Of a DNA stretch of 13,351 bases, positions 11,898 through 13,351 are shown piece by piece. This DNA comes from CAYYJS01 sp964472315. GTDB taxonomy: Bacteria; Verrucomicrobiota; Kiritimatiellia; UBA8416. A model generated the notes under the pieces. The model searched no databases. It was not told the origin of the DNA and was given only the letters and a program-made list of their open reading frames with translations. Made by a program: the position numbers and the translations under genes. The stretch spans positions 1-13,351 of the forward strand of contig CAYYJS010000073.1 in assembly GCA_964472315.1 (NCBI GenBank), in the 5' to 3' direction. Positions within the stretch are counted from its first letter, which is position 1. Every line of letters starts with the position of its first letter.

Positions 11898-13351
11898 CAC
11901 CATCATCCCTGGCCGCCTCGCTCGCCGCGCCGCTGACGCTGCGGCATCACGTGTTGCCGAACCGCCTGATCCGCTCCGCCACCTTCGAGGGGTTTGCCGA
12001 TGTCTCCGGCCGCGTTTCGACAACGGACGCCTTGTCGCTGTACGAACCGTTGACGGCCGGCGGCATCGGAACGCTGATCACCGGGTTCATGGCCGTGTCG
12101 CCCGAAGGACGCGCCTCGCACCCCGGTCAATGCGGCCTCCACACGAACGCGCAGGCCGCCGCCTGGAGACCGGTACTGGATGCCCTGCACCGCGACTTCC
12201 CCCAGACCGCGATCGTCGCGCAATTGGCGCATTGCGGACGCCAGACCCTGCGCCGCGTCACCGGCCAGCCGGCCGTCGGCGCCGGCGCCGCGCGCTGCCC
12301 GTTCTTCAACGAACCCGTCGCCGAACTCGATACCGAGGCGGTGCGCATACGCGCGGACCAGTTCGGCCATGCCGCCGCCCTGGCGCTCGATGCCGGCTTC
12401 GACGGCGTCCAGCTCCACGCCGCGCACGGCTACCTGATCCACCAGTTTCTCTCGCCGGTCACGAACCGCCGGACGGACCGCTGGGCCGATCCGCCGGCCT
12501 TCCTGCTGGCCTGCATCGACGCCGTCCGCCGCGCCTGCGGCGCCCGGTTCCCCATCTGGGTCAAACTCAGCCGCGGCGAGGACGAACCCGGCGGCATCGC
12601 GCCGGCCGACTGCCGCAGGACCGTCGAAGCGCTCGATCGCGCCGACGTGGATCTCGTGGAAATCAGCTACGGCACCATGGCGTGGGCCATGAACATCTTC
12701 CGCGGCGACTGCCCCATCCGGCCCTCCCTGCGCGTCAATGCCGTGCTCGCGCACCGCTCGCGCGCGGGCCGGGCATGGTGGCTGCTGACGCGCGGACACC
12801 GGGTCCTGCGCAAACTCGCGCCCTTTACCGAAGCCTACAACGCCGAGGCCGCCGCGGCGCTGCAACAGGGCATCGACACGCCCCTCGTACCCGTCGGCGG
12901 CATCGTCTCGACGCAGGCGGTGGACCGCTGCATGCGGCATTTCGGACTGCCCGCCGTGGCGCTGTGCCGGGCGCTCTTACACGATCCCGCCTTCGCCCGA
13001 CGGCTGCTGGACGGCGCCCCCCACGTCTCGTCCTGCACCCACTGCAATCTTTGCGCCATCCACAGCGATACCCCCGGCCCGCTCCGCTGCCGGCGTCCGC
13101 CATCGCCGGCACGCCCAGGGCAAGGCGCTTCCGGGTTGGGGGGGGATTCTTCATTGAACGGAAAGCGGGGCCATGCTCAAGCCGCCGAGGTCGAAGAGCC
13201 GACGAAGTGTGCGACGAAGCGTAGACGACGAAGTGTGCGACGAAGTGTGGGACGAAGTGTGGGACGAAGTGTGCGACGAAGTGTGGGACGAAGTTTGCGA
13301 CGAAGTGTGGGACGAAGTGTGCAGCCGTCGTCCGCACCCAGTGAGTGCAGA
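11894..13351 (+). CDS. Old-yellow-enzyme-type NADH:flavin oxidoreductase with 4Fe-4S motif, 3' end open
   Basis: A TIM-barrel FMN enzyme that probably reduces an activated double bond. It has NRLIRSATFEG (23-33), AQLAHCGRQT (109-118), the active-site HAAHGYLIHQFLSP (175-188), PVGGI (333-337) and LCRALLHDP (357-365, R359 suiting the FMN phosphate, though the usual Gly before it is Cys). Cysteines C381, C384, C387 and C399 form a CxxCNxC-x11-C cluster motif. The GTG start at 11894 overlaps the previous stop (GTGA). The enzyme domain is complete near residue 400 (about 13100), but no stop follows. The frame continues through repeat copy 3 from 13123 and off the window, adding a basic tail of RRSV/GRSV tetrapeptides. 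The native C-terminus may therefore have been displaced by the repeat. Confidence 0.88.
   Translation, partial: MTPSSLAASLAAPLTLRHHVLPNRLIRSATFEGFADVSGRVSTTDALSLYEPLTAGGIGTLITGFMAVSPEGRASHPGQCGLHTNAQAAAWRPVLDALHRDFPQTAIVAQLAHCGRQTLRRVTGQPAVGAGAARCPFFNEPVAELDTEAVRIRADQFGHAAALALDAGFDGVQLHAAHGYLIHQFLSPVTNRRTDRWADPPAFLLACIDAVRRACGARFPIWVKLSRGEDEPGGIAPADCRRTVEALDRADVDLVEISYGTMAWAMNIFRGDCPIRPSLRVNAVLAHRSRAGRAWWLLTRGHRVLRKLAPFTEAYNAEAAAALQQGIDTPLVPVGGIVSTQAVDRCMRHFGLPAVALCRALLHDPAFARRLLDGAPHVSSCTHCNLCAIHSDTPGPLRCRRPPSPARPGQGASGLGGDSSLNGKRGHAQAAEVEEPTKCATKRRRRSVRRSVGRSVGRSVRRSVGRSLRRSVGRSVQPSSAPSECR
13123..13351 (+). repeat. Interspersed repeat, copy 3
   Basis: Core 13123-13199 (77 bp), ten units 13200-13321 (12, 14, then eight of 12 bp) and the 30-bp tail 13322-13351, identical to the tail of copy 2. 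CGCTTCCG (13126-13133) pairs with CGGAAAGCG (13159-13167) through eight base pairs with one bulged A. This is the longest array in the window, with only one 14-bp unit. It overlaps the unterminated 3' part of the oxidoreductase frame, and its far end may lie outside the window. Confidence 0.92.

Noticed and set aside
11758..13224. 488-codon plus-strand frame overlapping the oxidoreductase
   Set aside because: Arginine/proline-rich shadow in another frame; the FMN, active-site and cysteine motifs are in the frame starting at 11894.
12825..13337. Minus-strand 170-codon frame with HFVA/HFVP repeats
   Set aside because: It is the repeat array read in reverse and lies over the oxidoreductase gene; no ribosome-binding site or family motif supports it.

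Overview
The window is a GC-rich stretch of bacterial chromosome. It carries eleven protein-coding genes and one unusual family of interspersed repeats. No rRNA, tRNA, CRISPR array or transposase was seen. The leuC/leuD type, the conserved 235-residue unknown protein and the simple-sequence repeats suggest a member of the PVC group (Kiritimatiellota/Lentisphaerota/Verrucomicrobiota). That placement is inference; no marker gene settles it.

Left block (1-4285). A repeat copy (1-197) precedes peptide deformylase (def, 274-789, +). Facing def is a minus-strand operon, in transcription order: a conserved unknown protein (4285-3578), leuC (3521-2223), leuD (2211-1654) and a Soj-type parA (1637-801). 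LeuCD form isopropylmalate isomerase of leucine synthesis. The parA has no parB beside it.

Middle (4286-5019). This 734-bp intergenic stretch is built largely of repeats: a full copy of the family (4332-4527, +), a long imperfect hairpin made of 13-bp units (4526-4609), and a decayed copy in the opposite orientation (4706-4903). A promoter at 4925-4952 follows.

Right block (5020-13351). A large cyclic-di-GMP protein (REC-GAF-GGDEF-REC-HD-GYP, 5020-7599) is followed 59 bp later by five genes whose ends overlap by 1-4 bp. They encode a UbiA prenyltransferase, a radical SAM protein with extra C-terminal cysteines, a diacylglycerol-kinase-family lipid kinase, a ThiL/PurM-like protein and an Fe-S/FMN old-yellow-enzyme oxidoreductase. 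The tight coupling suggests one pathway, probably making or modifying an isoprenoid lipid or quinone-like compound; its product is not known to me. The last gene runs without a stop into a third full repeat copy (13123-13351) and off the window.

The repeat family is the least explained signal. Each full copy has a 77-78 bp core able to fold into a hairpin, then an array of 7-10 units of 12 or 14 bp. Copies 2 and 3 also share an identical 30-bp tail. In the three cases next to a gene start, the core end faces the gene and the array points away.
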